A stretch of DNA of 64,000 nucleotides. It comes from Octadecabacter dasysiphoniae (GTDB taxonomy: Bacteria > Pseudomonadota > Alphaproteobacteria > Rhodobacterales > Rhodobacteraceae). Under the pieces are notes generated by a model. That model was not told the origin of the DNA, did not search any database, and saw only the letters and a program-made list of their open reading frames with translations. Location of the stretch: assembly GCF_021532615.1 (NCBI RefSeq), contig NZ_JAKGAQ010000003.1, positions 186,001 to 250,000 of the forward strand. The letters run 5' to 3'. Below, in pieces: positions 53,384 to 63,205 of the stretch. A program made the position numbers and the translations under genes. Position 1 is the stretch's first letter. Every line of letters starts with the position of its first letter.

Positions 53384-55411
53384 ATGAAAGCGCGTGAGCT
53401 TATCCAGCATCCAGCGCCGTCAAAGGCTGTTTCTCACCTAGAAGAAATGCCTTTCGACATTGCCTATCGGCTAGACGAGGCCGTTTGGATTTTCGACATT
53501 GATTCTGCGCGTATTCTAAAGGCCAACGACGCGGCGTGCCGGTTGTGGCAAGCAGACACCGAAAAAGAGCTTTGCGCGCGAAATCTTGGACAAGATATGT
53601 CTGTCACCGTGGGCAAGCGGCTGAAGCAATATCAGACCGATTTTCTGAATAGTGACGCAAAATTCACCGAACTTTGGACGTTGTTTCCCAATGGCGAACC
53701 CCACAGCGTCATGGTTACCTACCGTGGCTTTGCGTTGGCTGACGGGCGCATGGCGATGCAGTGTGAAGCCGTCAGCGATATTGGTGATACGCCCGAAAAC
53801 CTGCGCAGTGCTGAGGCGCTTTTGCACACCGACGTTCTGATTACGTTGTTCAGCAAGGATGGCCCGCCGCTTTATCTGAATCCTGCATCGCGCAACGCTT
53901 ATGCGGGGGGGCTTGATCATTTTGAGAATTTGTTTGTCGATCCAGTCGAGTGCCGCAAATTCATGTCCCAGATTGATATTGTTGGCGAACATCGCGCTGT
54001 GACAAAGTTGAAGACGTCCAATGGTGTGCGTTGGTTTGATTTGTCGGTAAAAACCTGTTCGGACGCAGCGACAGGTGAACCGGCAATCCTGATGACGGCC
54101 ATTGACGTGAGTGAGCTGAAAGAAGCCCGCGACACCGCGCGCCATTTGGCTGATCGTGACCAGCTGACGGGTTTGCACAATCGCGCTTATCTGCAAAACC
54201 ACTTATTGCGTCCTGATGCAGATCGAAGTGCGCGCAGTGCGTTGATCTTTTTTGACGTCGATCGTTTTAAGTTGATTAATGATCGCTACGGGCATGAAGC
54301 CGGTGATACTGTACTACAAGCCATTGCCAAAAGAGCATCCGGCACCTTCCGCGCGAGCGATCTTGTCGCGCGACTTGGCGGCGATGAATTTGTGGTGCTC
54401 GTGGAATCCTTTGTGGATGAGGTTGATTTAGAGGCGCGCATCGGAAGATTGCGCGCTTCGATTTCAGATCCGATTGTTCACGATAAAACCCGTATCGATG
54501 TCGCAGTCAGTGTGGGAGTCGCTGTATTTTCGCCCGGGTCGTCCGATCTGAGCGAGGTTCTGCGCGAGGCCGACATTGCGCTTTATGCATCCAAAAAAGC
54601 GGGGCGGGATCAGGTCACGTTTTTCACGGACGAAATGGGAACGGCAGCCAAGGCACGTGATCTTCTTGAAATTGAATTGGCGCGCGGCATCGAGAACGAC
54701 GAATTTGTGCTGCACTACCAACCCAGGATTGATGTCGCGTCCGGTCAGGTTGTCGGTGCAGAAGGGCTGGTGCGCTGGATGCATCCGACCCGGGGGCTCA
54801 TTTTGCCAAGTGATTTTATCGCCGTATGCGAGGAAACAGGCCTGATCGAGGATTTGGGGCGCAAAGTTCTGGAACAAGGGTGTGAACAGGCAATTAAATG
54901 GCATCGGGCAGGGCTAGAACTGGATGTGTCTTTAAATGTTTCCCCTCGTCAATTCAGCGATCCCGCTTTGCTTGAAACACTGTTCAGGCTTGCCAATCTG
55001 CCAGATTTCCCATTGGGACACATTGAACTTGAGGTGACAGAAAACGTTCTTATCGGTGATCCAGACGCCATTGCCGAAAAGCTAAAGGCGATCACGGCGA
55101 TGGGCTACAACATCGCCATTGATGATTTTGGCACCGGCTATTCGAACCTTGCCTACATTTTGCGGTTTCCGCTGACCTGTATCAAGATTGACCGATCGTT
55201 TATTTCGCAGCTGCCGTCATCCGGGCCATTGGTCCAGTTGATTATTTCGCTGGGGGAGCAGACAGGCGCGATGGTGGTGTCCGAAGGCGTCGAAACACAC
55301 AAACAGCTCGATTGGTTAAGAAAGCACGATTGCGCACAGGCACAAGGCCATGTCATCGCGCCGCCTTTGCAGGTCGCCAAATTCGAAAGTTTCCTCGCGA
55401 AGGGCCGCTAA
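53384..55411 (+). CDS. PAS-GGDEF-EAL protein (cyclic-di-GMP turnover)
   Basis: 675 residues from the ATG at 53384. Two PAS regions (15-120 with VWIFDIDSARILKANDAA; 145-260), GGDEF at about 275-430 with RLGGDEF near 332 intact, and EAL at about 440-675 with AEGLVRW instead of EALLRW, then AIDDFGTGYSN, KIDRSF, EGVE. The Ala-to-Gly change in the EAL triad is tolerated in some active enzymes. No membrane segment. It converges on the CheB-CheR gene with a 4-bp overlap of stops. Confidence 0.9.
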   Translation: MKARELIQHPAPSKAVSHLEEMPFDIAYRLDEAVWIFDIDSARILKANDAACRLWQADTEKELCARNLGQDMSVTVGKRLKQYQTDFLNSDAKFTELWTLFPNGEPHSVMVTYRGFALADGRMAMQCEAVSDIGDTPENLRSAEALLHTDVLITLFSKDGPPLYLNPASRNAYAGGLDHFENLFVDPVECRKFMSQIDIVGEHRAVTKLKTSNGVRWFDLSVKTCSDAATGEPAILMTAIDVSELKEARDTARHLADRDQLTGLHNRAYLQNHLLRPDADRSARSALIFFDVDRFKLINDRYGHEAGDTVLQAIAKRASGTFRASDLVARLGGDEFVVLVESFVDEVDLEARIGRLRASISDPIVHDKTRIDVAVSVGVAVFSPGSSDLSEVLREADIALYASKKAGRDQVTFFTDEMGTAAKARDLLEIELARGIENDEFVLHYQPRIDVASGQVVGAEGLVRWMHPTRGLILPSDFIAVCEETGLIEDLGRKVLEQGCEQAIKWHRAGLELDVSLNVSPRQFSDPALLETLFRLANLPDFPLGHIELEVTENVLIGDPDAIAEKLKAITAMGYNIAIDDFGTGYSNLAYILRFPLTCIKIDRSFISQLPSSGPLVQLIISLGEQTGAMVVSEGVETHKQLDWLRKHDCAQAQGHVIAPPLQVAKFESFLAKGR

Positions 55412-58400
55412 GCTTTGGCGAAGGCGCCAACAACTTTTGTCAGTCGACCCTGGCTGTTGGTGATTGCAATGCCGTGGCTTCGGATCATGATTTCGGTGCC
55501 GTCCTTTCGGATCAGACGTGCTTTGAAATTGAACTCACCACCGACTTTACTGGCCGCATTCACACTGGCCTCAACCATTTCGACGTCGTCTGGATGATAA
55601 AAGCGCACGGCGTCATCATAATTCGGCTCACCTTCGCTTTCGGGCACGCCGTGCAGATCGAAGACACGCGGTGACCAATAAAGTTCGCGTTCCACCGGAT
55701 CGAGTTCCCAGTATCCGAAATCTGCGATTTCCTGAAGGTGGCGGAACCTGTCGATTAGGGCGCGGGTTTGGTCCGTGGCGTTGATAACGTCCGTAACATC
55801 GGACGCAATCATATAGATGGTCGGGTCCATGGTCAGTGGATCAAAAAAGCGGTGCCGTTCCAGCGCTAAATAGACAGGGCTTTCCGATCCTTTTCCCATC
55901 ATTTCAAACGTTTCAACGACGCCTTCGCGTTCGCCTTCCAACACCAGCTCATCGTACACACGCACATCGTTTGCGATCTTTTCAGGAAGGAAATCAAACA
56001 GATTTGCGCCTTCGGCTTCTTGGCGGGTAAGGCCAAGCGTCTTGGCCGAGCTTTCGGAAATCCGGATTATTTGCCCGTCGATCTTGCGGTTGATGACATG
56101 GATATTGGACGCGCTGAGCAGCAGTTCCATTTCGCGCGCGAGGCCCGGGAACTGTGTTGCCACCATCGTCAGGCCAAGGATTTTGCCGTGTACATCAAAA
56201 TATGGCGTACAACTGAGAACGACACGCGTGCCATCGGATGAAAATTCTTGTTCCGTGGTCGCGCCAAGGCGCAAGGTTTCGCTGCAAATCGGTGCAAGGG
56301 CCGGATACCCGTCCGGCAACACGATCTGGCTGATGTGGGGCGTCGCAACGGGCTGCTTGATGCCGAACAATTCGGCAGCGGACGTCGTTGCCTGCGTAAT
56401 CTGCAAGGCGCTGTCGGTTACCAAAATCGCCAAAGGCGTGGATTGTAAAACTGACGTCAATTCACCTGTCCGCCCGCTGAGCTCGGTCGCGGTGATCTGC
56501 AGTTCTTCGTTGACGGTAATCAGCTCTTCGTTCGTGGATTGCAGTTCTTCGTTGGATGTTTCCATCTCTTCGTTCGTGGCCTGCAATTCTTCGTTCGTGG
56601 ATTGCAATTCCTCGTTTACCGATTGAAGTTCCTCGTTTGATGTTTCCAGTTGTTCAATCGTTTGTTGCAGGGCCTCACGCGTGACGGCGACTTCGTTTTC
56701 CAGTTCTTTGATCCGCTGAACAACGGATTCACCCGCGCTTTCAAGGCCTTCCATATCGGTTATGTTGTCGCGAGGTTCCTCGGTTTCGTCAAAGGCGACC
56801 ACGGCAATACGCTCGTTCATGCCCAATGCGATAATCGGAAAGACCCGAAGTTGGATATTGTTGCCCGACGATCCTAATTTGCTGTGCTGAATGCCGCTGC
56901 GATACCGTTCTGTACGCAGGCTGATCGCCATGAGGCTGCGAGCTTCTTCGCGCAGCGGGCTTTTCAGCAAATCAAGGTGCATTTTCAACTTGCTGCTTTG
57001 GTCAACCTGAATGAACGGGCTGATATCGCCCTGAACTTGCAGGATATTACCACCTTCTGTGACCAGCATAGATGTCGGCCCCAAGGATTTTACCAGTGCT
57101 GCAAACATCTGGCTGTCTGGTGTGTCACTGTTTTCGTTTTCGTTCCGGTTGGCGTCGCGTGCGGTGTAGCGTGGAACTGCCGGCATGCTGAATGCGCCGC
57201 GGCCCGATTTGCTGAGGGCGCGTTTGCGATACACGTGGAATTTGGATTCGTCCTGCAGGAATAATTCGTCTGATCCTGCGATGCTTTCGGCGGTTCCAAG
57301 AAACAAAAGTGCATTGGATGCCATGGCATAGTGGAACCGTGCCATGACTTTCTTTTGCAGGGAGCTTCCGAAATAAATCAATAGGTTGCGGCAGCACAGT
57401 AAATGGACCCGTTGAAAAGGGGGGTCCTGACATACGTTGTGATCCGAGAACAGCACGGCTGCACGCAATTCATCAATCACTCGGATGCCGTCACCATGGG
57501 GGACCAGGTATTTTGAGGACAGGTTTTTGGGAATATCGGCAAGCGCGGCGTTGCCATAAATGCCAGCGCGGGCAATTTGCAATGCTTCTTTATCGATGTC
57601 GGTGGCGAAAATCTGAACTTTGTCTCGCAACGGCTGGTCAGGGCCGCCGATGGCTTCGGCGATCAGCATCGCGATGGAATAGGCTTCTTCACCGGTGGCG
57701 CATCCAGCAATCCAAACCCGCAACGGGCCGTCTGGCCGTTCTGCCAACATTTTCGGCAGCATCTGCTTGAGGCTTTCGAATTCATCTTTGTCGCGGAAAA
57801 AGCGGGTGACGGATATCAGCAAGTCTTTGAACAACGCGTCCACAGCCTGCGGGTTGTTGCGCAGAAATTGCGTGTATTCGTCTTGGCTCTCAATCCCGAG
57901 AGCAGTCATGCGTCGTTCAATCCGCCGCGTTATTGTCGTTTGTTTATATTCGCGAAAATCGACGCGCGTGCGTGCAAGCAGAATTTGCAGAAGGTCCGAT
58001 ACAGGCGTTTCTTCCAAGGCCTGATTGCGGAATGCGGAGAAATCGCGCTTGGATGTCAGGATTTTATTCAAATGCGTACCAATTTCGACAGGGCGCAACA
58101 CAAGGTCGACACAGCCCGTTTGAATTGCAGACTGCGGCATGCCGTCATACTTTGCGCTTTCTGCGTCTTGGGCGATCGTGATGCCGCCTGCCTCGCGAAT
58201 GGCTTGCACCCCGTAGGCACCATCCGTACCGGTGCCCGACAAAATCATCGCCATCGTTTTGGCACCGTGATCGTCCGCCAGGCTGAGCAGAAAACGATCA
58301 ACAGAGGGCTTCGGCGCGGCGGGCATTTCGCTTGGGGGTTTCAGGCGCAAAAGGCCATCTTCCAGAATGATGTCTGCCTTGGGCGGCGTAATATAGATGA

Positions 58401-58632
58401 CGTTGGCTTCTGGGCGCACGCCGTCTTCTACGTCTTTTACGATCAACGATGTCTGGCGGCCGACCAGTTCTTTCAAAAGACTTTTGTGATGGGGCGACAT
58501 ATGCTGCACGACCACATAAGATACAGGTAAATTCACCGGAAGCGTTGCGACCAGTTCGCGGATTGCTTCCAACCCGCCCGCAGACGACCCGATCGCAATA
58601 ATCGTTAGGTCTTCGACTTTGTCGTCTTTCAT
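55408..58632 (-). CDS. CheB-CheR-PAS fusion protein
   Basis: 1074 residues. CheB methylesterase at about 10-190 with GSSAGGLEAI (Ser), VVQHMSPHH (His) and LSGTGTDGAYG (Asp). CheR methyltransferase at about 215-480 with VWIAGCATGEEAYSIAMLI and LLCCRNLLIYF. A coiled coil at about 645-715 is built from TNEELQ-type repeats. PAS domains follow at about 720-840, 845-960 and 965-1074. Many relatives end in a histidine kinase; this one ends in a PAS domain at AFAKA. It probably links methylation-type signalling to PAS-sensed cues rather than flagellar chemotaxis. Confidence 0.92.
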   Translation of the reverse strand: MKDDKVEDLTIIAIGSSAGGLEAIRELVATLPVNLPVSYVVVQHMSPHHKSLLKELVGRQTSLIVKDVEDGVRPEANVIYITPPKADIILEDGLLRLKPPSEMPAAPKPSVDRFLLSLADDHGAKTMAMILSGTGTDGAYGVQAIREAGGITIAQDAESAKYDGMPQSAIQTGCVDLVLRPVEIGTHLNKILTSKRDFSAFRNQALEETPVSDLLQILLARTRVDFREYKQTTITRRIERRMTALGIESQDEYTQFLRNNPQAVDALFKDLLISVTRFFRDKDEFESLKQMLPKMLAERPDGPLRVWIAGCATGEEAYSIAMLIAEAIGGPDQPLRDKVQIFATDIDKEALQIARAGIYGNAALADIPKNLSSKYLVPHGDGIRVIDELRAAVLFSDHNVCQDPPFQRVHLLCCRNLLIYFGSSLQKKVMARFHYAMASNALLFLGTAESIAGSDELFLQDESKFHVYRKRALSKSGRGAFSMPAVPRYTARDANRNENENSDTPDSQMFAALVKSLGPTSMLVTEGGNILQVQGDISPFIQVDQSSKLKMHLDLLKSPLREEARSLMAISLRTERYRSGIQHSKLGSSGNNIQLRVFPIIALGMNERIAVVAFDETEEPRDNITDMEGLESAGESVVQRIKELENEVAVTREALQQTIEQLETSNEELQSVNEELQSTNEELQATNEEMETSNEELQSTNEELITVNEELQITATELSGRTGELTSVLQSTPLAILVTDSALQITQATTSAAELFGIKQPVATPHISQIVLPDGYPALAPICSETLRLGATTEQEFSSDGTRVVLSCTPYFDVHGKILGLTMVATQFPGLAREMELLLSASNIHVINRKIDGQIIRISESSAKTLGLTRQEAEGANLFDFLPEKIANDVRVYDELVLEGEREGVVETFEMMGKGSESPVYLALERHRFFDPLTMDPTIYMIASDVTDVINATDQTRALIDRFRHLQEIADFGYWELDPVERELYWSPRVFDLHGVPESEGEPNYDDAVRFYHPDDVEMVEASVNAASKVGGEFNFKARLIRKDGTEIMIRSHGIAITNSQGRLTKVVGAFAKA

Positions 58633-58907
58633 TGGTCACCCCACCCGTGATCTATCGATGCAACCATAGCGGAAGTTGGCATCCTGCTGCTACGGTTAAT
58701 GCACCCACAGCGCAATTATCTTAATTTGCGTTTGATAGTGGTTAATAAAATACCAATGCCCCCATGCCATATGCGGTATTTCAGGGAATAATCCCCTAAA
58801 AGGGTTAACAAAAAGAAAATATTGGGGATTACCGCCCATCTTAACGATTTTTCAATTCTTATTACTTATTTATGGACAATGAGTGTGAAATTTTAGGGGG
58901 TGGTCAT
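58633..58907. other. AT-rich divergent promoter region
   Basis: No gene seen. The last 170 bp before 58908 are strongly AT-rich, with runs of A and T (AAAAGGGTTAACAAAAAGAA; CAATTCTTATTACTTATTTA), consistent with promoters for the CheB-CheR gene and for the gene at 58908. Confidence 0.45.
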
Positions 58908-59585
58908 ATGCAGTTGGTGGCTCAATCAGAATACGGCGCAACCCTGACGAGTGGTCATCGCCTCGTCGTGAATTTACGTTCACGAGAGGGCCGCCCCGTC
59001 GAAGTCCGTTCTTGTGAGGTCATTGGCACCCACCATCGCAACCGTTTTACGTTTCCGTCCCAGGTGACAGTTGATGACGTCTTTGTAGATCTTATCGCGG
59101 AAGGTGTGCATCAGTGCCTCGCGTCGTTGTCTGATCGCACCGAGGTTGTCTCCCTTCCGTCCGTCGCGCTGGAAATTCCGGGACTGTCTTTGGCTAAGGT
59201 AAACTTGATGTCGACCAAGACAGATGATGGGTCTTTGGGCATTATATTGCGTTTCAAAATGCTGCTGGGCGGCGTCGCGCGGGCATTCCGACCTGAACTC
59301 GGGATTGAGGATTCAGTGCCGGATTATTCCTCGCATATGTCCGCGCTGGTGCTGACGGATATCGTGTTGCCCTTGCTGGACCTGTGCGAAGTGGCTGACA
59401 GCGGTATGTTAAAAAACACGAGCGAATTTGCAGATTTCATGGACACGTTGATTGAACGATCGCGGGATGTGCGGTTCCAGGCAGAATTGATCAAACGCTT
59501 TGTGGCGGGGGCGGGCAATGCGAATGCGAAGCCACGGATGAACAATCCTGACCGCCCGCGTGTCGAACTTGCGTCGCAACGATAG
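58908..59585 (+). CDS. Hypothetical protein
   Basis: 225 residues from ATG 58908, preferred over ATG 58872 because AGGGGGTGG lies 5 bp upstream of it and nothing lies before the other. First half beta-rich (ATLTSGHRLVVNLRSREG, VDDVFVDLIAEGVHQCLASL), second half helical (DYSSHMSALVLTDIVLPLLDL). Soluble, no signal peptide. I do not recognise the family. It stands alone between the CheB-CheR gene and adenine deaminase. Confidence 0.65.
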   Translation: MQLVAQSEYGATLTSGHRLVVNLRSREGRPVEVRSCEVIGTHHRNRFTFPSQVTVDDVFVDLIAEGVHQCLASLSDRTEVVSLPSVALEIPGLSLAKVNLMSTKTDDGSLGIILRFKMLLGGVARAFRPELGIEDSVPDYSSHMSALVLTDIVLPLLDLCEVADSGMLKNTSEFADFMDTLIERSRDVRFQAELIKRFVAGAGNANAKPRMNNPDRPRVELASQR

Positions 59586-59651
59586 CGGCGCCAACCGCTG
59601 GACGTTCCCGCGCTGATCAGGTCTTTTGTCTAAAAAGGCAGGAGAACGCGA

Positions 59652-61349
59652 ATGGCACCTCTTACAGATCGCATTACCCAAGGGCGCGGCGACGCCCCTG
59701 CTGACATTGTGCTGCGCGGTGGGCGTGTCTTTGACGTTATTACAGGCGCGATGCTGGACGGCGACGTGGCGATTTGCGGCGATACGATCGTTGGCACGTG
59801 CGACACCTATGAGGGCAACGAGGTGATCGACGTCAGCGGGCTGACGCTTGTGCCAGGCTTTATCGACACGCACCTTCATATTGAATCCAGTCTCGTGACG
59901 CCGTTCGAATTTGATCGCCTTGTGACCCCTTTGGGTGTCACCACCGCCATTTGCGACCCTCATGAAATCGCCAATGTGCTGGGTGTTCCGGGGATCCAGT
60001 ACTTCCTAGATGCCGCGCTTGAGACGGTCCTAGATATCCGCGTGAACCTGTCGTCATGCGTACCATCCACCACGATGGAAACGGCCGGTGCGCGGATTGA
60101 GGCCGCCGATCTGATCCCATTGCGCGATCATCCGCAGGTGATTGGCCTCGCCGAAGTCATGAATTACCCCGGGGTCATTCATCGCGACCCGGGCTTGATG
60201 GCGAAGCTCGAAGCGTTCGAAGGCGGGCATATCGACGGCCACGCGCCGATGCTGTCTGGCAAAGACCTTAACGCTTATATCGCGGCGGGTATTCGCACCG
60301 AACACGAAGCGACCAGCGCCGATGAAGCCCGCGAGAAGTTGCAAAAAGGCCTGCGCGTTTTGATTCGCGAAGGGTCGGTGTCCAAAGACCTTCAGGCGCT
60401 GTTGCCATTGCTGAATGAACGCACTGCCAGCTATATGTGTTTTTGCACCGATGATCGCAATCCGTTGGACATTGGTGAACATGGCCACCTTGATTATTTG
60501 ATCCGCACCGCCATCGCGCAGGGGGTGTCGCCGTTGGCGGCCTACCGCGCAGCGTCCCTTTCAGCCGCCGAAGCCTTTGGTCTTAAAGATCGCGGGCTTA
60601 TCGCGCCGGGGCAGCGGGCTGATATCGTGGCGTTAAAATCACTTGAGGACTGCGATGCGCAGATGACGTTGTGTGGTGGCATCCATGCTGCCAAAGCGGC
60701 CTTTGAGGCGCGTAAAATCACCACGACAATCGGGCGCAATTCAATCAAAGCCCCCAACGTCACGCCATCAGACTTCCGCACATCGTCTAACCGCGCGCAA
60801 ACGGATGTGATCGGCGTCATTCCCGGTAAAATCATCACGGATCATCTGCATGAGGTGATCGAGCCAACCAATGGTGACAAAACCCCCGACATCGCCCGTG
60901 ATCTTGTCAAAATCGCCGTGATTGAACGCCATGGTATCAACGGCAACATTGCGACGGGTTTCGTCAAAGGCTTCGGGCTGACGTCCGGTGCCATTGCCTC
61001 AACCGTGTGTCACGACCATCACAACATCGCCTGCGTTGGGGCCGATTACGACGACATGGCAATCGCGACCAATCGGATGACGGACCTGGAAGGGGGCTTT
61101 GTGGTGGTGCAGAACGGGAAAATCCTGGCCGAACTGGCGCTACCCGTCGCCGGATTGATGAGCCTTGAGCCCTTTGAACACGTCCGCGAAAAGCTTGAAA
61201 CACTGAGGGATGCGGCAAAGTCGCTCGGCGTCACCCTGGAAGAACCCTTCCTGCAACTCGCATTTCTTGCGTTGCCTGTGATTCCGATGTTGAAAATCAC
61301 AGACCGCGGAATGGTCGATGTGGCAAAATTCGAAATTATCTCGTCGTAG
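59652..61349 (+). CDS. ade: Adenine deaminase
   Basis: 565 residues with AGGCAGGAGA upstream. Amidohydrolase motifs: [20 protein letters not shown] near 75, [43 protein letters not shown] and EHEATS near 218, FCTDDRNP near 260. The C-terminal domain, specific to this family, has [19 protein letters not shown]. Converts adenine to hypoxanthine in purine salvage. Length and all metal-ligand motifs are normal. Confidence 0.95.
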   Translation: MAPLTDRITQGRGDAPADIVLRGGRVFDVITGAMLDGDVAICGDTIVGTCDTYEGNEVIDVSGLTLVPGFIDTHLHIESSLVTPFEFDRLVTPLGVTTAICDPHEIANVLGVPGIQYFLDAALETVLDIRVNLSSCVPSTTMETAGARIEAADLIPLRDHPQVIGLAEVMNYPGVIHRDPGLMAKLEAFEGGHIDGHAPMLSGKDLNAYIAAGIRTEHEATSADEAREKLQKGLRVLIREGSVSKDLQALLPLLNERTASYMCFCTDDRNPLDIGEHGHLDYLIRTAIAQGVSPLAAYRAASLSAAEAFGLKDRGLIAPGQRADIVALKSLEDCDAQMTLCGGIHAAKAAFEARKITTTIGRNSIKAPNVTPSDFRTSSNRAQTDVIGVIPGKIITDHLHEVIEPTNGDKTPDIARDLVKIAVIERHGINGNIATGFVKGFGLTSGAIASTVCHDHHNIACVGADYDDMAIATNRMTDLEGGFVVVQNGKILAELALPVAGLMSLEPFEHVREKLETLRDAAKSLGVTLEEPFLQLAFLALPVIPMLKITDRGMVDVAKFEIISS

Positions 61350-61412
61350 TCGCCGCCCCTTCATCTAGGCCAAAAAACTCCCGCCGGAGGCTTCATCCCC
61401 GTCCACCAATTC

Positions 61413-62288
61413 CTAAAGCCCGTTGACGGGCACCTTCAAAACCGGATTTCCGTCCTTATCCGTCGGCACATGGCCTGCACGCATATTGACCTGCAAAGCA
61501 GGGATGATCAGTTTCGGCACCGCCAATTGTGCGTCCCGCTCTGTGCGAAATGCGATGAAATCTTCGCGGCTGGATCCGCCACCCACATGAATGTTCGCAG
61601 CTTTTTGGTCTGCCACAGTCGTTTCCCATGCGATCGCGCGCCCGTTTGGTCCATAATCGTGGCACATGAACAGACGCATTTCGTCAGGCAGGGCCAAAAC
61701 TTTTTGGATGCTGTCATACAGCTCCCCCGCGTCACCGCCCGGAAAATCGGCCCGCGCCGATCCGCCATCCGGCATGAATAACGTGTCGCCGACAAAGGCA
61801 GCGTCGCCCATCACATGAACCATACAGGCCGGAGTGTGACCCGGTGTGGAAATGGCAAAACACGCCATCCCACCCACGTCATATGTATCACCGTCTTCAA
61901 ACAAGGCATCAAATTGCGAACCGTCGCGCTGGAATTCAGTGCCTTCGTTAAACACCTTTCCAAAGGTTTCTTGCACGACCATGATCTTTGATCCCACACC
62001 GATTTTGCCGCCCAATTGGTCTTGTAGATATGGGGCCGCGCTCAGATGGTCCGCATGGACGTGGGTTTCGATGATCCAATCGAGGATCAGACCACGCTCT
62101 TTGATCCGCGTGATCAGGATGTCTGCGTGATCTGTTGTGATCCGTCCGGCGGCGTAATGAATATCCATCACGCTGTCGATGATCGCACAATGATCCGAAT
62201 TCGGGTCTTTGGCGATATAGCTGATGGTGTTGGTCGCCTCGTCAAAGAAGCCTTCGATGTCGGGTTTTGTGTTCATGTTGATGGTCAT
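61413..62288 (-). CDS. MBL-fold hydrolase of persulfide-dioxygenase type (Blh-like)
   Basis: 291 residues from the ATG at 62288 (GGGAGTGAC upstream). Metallo-beta-lactamase motifs: ETHVHADHLSAAPYL, STPGHTPACMVHV, FVGDTLFMPDGGSARADFPGG and MCHDYGPNG. The sequence matches the Blh/ETHE1-like group encoded with YeeE/YedE transporters in sulfide-responsive operons. It likely oxidises persulfides. It overlaps the transporter half upstream by 4 bp. Confidence 0.88.
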   Translation of the reverse strand: MTINMNTKPDIEGFFDEATNTISYIAKDPNSDHCAIIDSVMDIHYAAGRITTDHADILITRIKERGLILDWIIETHVHADHLSAAPYLQDQLGGKIGVGSKIMVVQETFGKVFNEGTEFQRDGSQFDALFEDGDTYDVGGMACFAISTPGHTPACMVHVMGDAAFVGDTLFMPDGGSARADFPGGDAGELYDSIQKVLALPDEMRLFMCHDYGPNGRAIAWETTVADQKAANIHVGGGSSREDFIAFRTERDAQLAVPKLIIPALQVNMRAGHVPTDKDGNPVLKVPVNGL

Positions 62289-62716
62289 ACTGTCACTCCC
62301 ACTTTGCTGCGGCTTTGTATCAGTTTTGCAGCAATAATGCCGATGATCATGGCACATGTGAAGATCAGCACGTTTGAATCAAGCGTTCCGATGGCGGGCA
62401 GGGCACCACCGGGGCAAAATCCCGCAAGCCCCCAGCCGACACCAAATGCGGCAGACCCTGCGATCAGGGTGCCGTCAACGCGCATCAATGTCGGCAGATG
62501 AAACACGTCATCCAAACGCGGGGCGGGGCGGCGCAATACAAAACGATATCCCAGCGCCGTCACACCCAGCGCGCCCCCCATCACAAACGCGAGCGACGGG
62601 TCCCATGTTCCTGCGATATCGAAGAAATTCAGCACTTTGGCGGGGTTGGCCATGCCGCCGAAAATAATGCCCATCCCGAAAATCAGGCCGATTACATAAG
62701 TGATCAAGAACCGCAT
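62285..62716 (-). CDS. YeeE/YedE-family half-transporter (DUF6691-like), second
   Basis: 143 residues from the ATG at 62716, overlapping the stop of its partner. Membrane segments include LITYVIGLIFGMGIIFGGMAN, LAFVMGGALGVTALGYRFVL and LIFTCAMIIGIIAAKLI. The conserved cysteine loop is GLAGFCPGGALPA. Together with the protein at 62716-63153 it makes a whole YeeE-type channel, thought to move sulfur species such as thiosulfate. Confidence 0.85.
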   Translation of the reverse strand: MRFLITYVIGLIFGMGIIFGGMANPAKVLNFFDIAGTWDPSLAFVMGGALGVTALGYRFVLRRPAPRLDDVFHLPTLMRVDGTLIAGSAAFGVGWGLAGFCPGGALPAIGTLDSNVLIFTCAMIIGIIAAKLIQSRSKVGVTV

Positions 62717-63153
62717 CAGATCGCCCCCCCGACAACGTGCCGTGTGATGTATACCGTAACAACGGCCGCAATCATGAACACAACCGTGGCCACCAAAGAA
62801 CGCGGCGACAAGCGCGCGATGCCACAAACACCGTGTCCGGACGTGCAGCCACCGCCAAAGGTGACGCCAACGCCGACGATCAGCCCGCCCACGATCATTG
62901 CTGTTGTTGAAACAGGGACTTGAACGGCAACTGTTTGGCCGCTGATCAGCCAGTATAGTGTTGGGGCTGATATCATTCCGGCCAACAGGCTTGCGCGCCA
63001 GCCCCGATCACCGCTGTGATTGGGCATCAGCACGCCGGCCAGGATTCCAGTGGCCCCCATGACGCGGCCGAAATTGGCCATCAGCAGGACCGCAGCGAAC
63101 CCGATCAATATACCGCCGCCAAGCGACGCGAGTGGTGTGAATTCTGTGGGCAT
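62716..63153 (-). CDS. YeeE/YedE-family half-transporter, first
   Basis: 145 residues, four membrane segments. The family cysteines are in FGGGCTSGHGVCGIARLSPRS near 100-120. First gene of the three-gene sulfur operon. A BigR-type repressor gene, usual for this operon, is not visible in the window. Confidence 0.85.
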   Translation of the reverse strand: MPTEFTPLASLGGGILIGFAAVLLMANFGRVMGATGILAGVLMPNHSGDRGWRASLLAGMISAPTLYWLISGQTVAVQVPVSTTAMIVGGLIVGVGVTFGGGCTSGHGVCGIARLSPRSLVATVVFMIAAVVTVYITRHVVGGAI

Positions 63154-63179
63154 TTCGGGACTCCAAGATCAGTTTGTTA

Positions 63180-63205
63180 AAACATATCCCAAAAATGGAA
63201 TGTTT
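63180..63205. promoter_or_regulatory. Inverted repeat upstream of sulfur operon
   Basis: AAACAT at 63180-63185 and ATGTTT at 63200-63205 flank a 14-bp spacer in the gap before the YeeE gene. It could be the operator of a sulfide-sensing repressor. Weak evidence: six-base arms only. Confidence 0.25.

Noticed and set aside
56480..56690. Short regular DNA repeats resembling an array
   Set aside because: They are codons of the TNEELQ-type coiled coil in the CheB-CheR protein, without spacers of CRISPR type.
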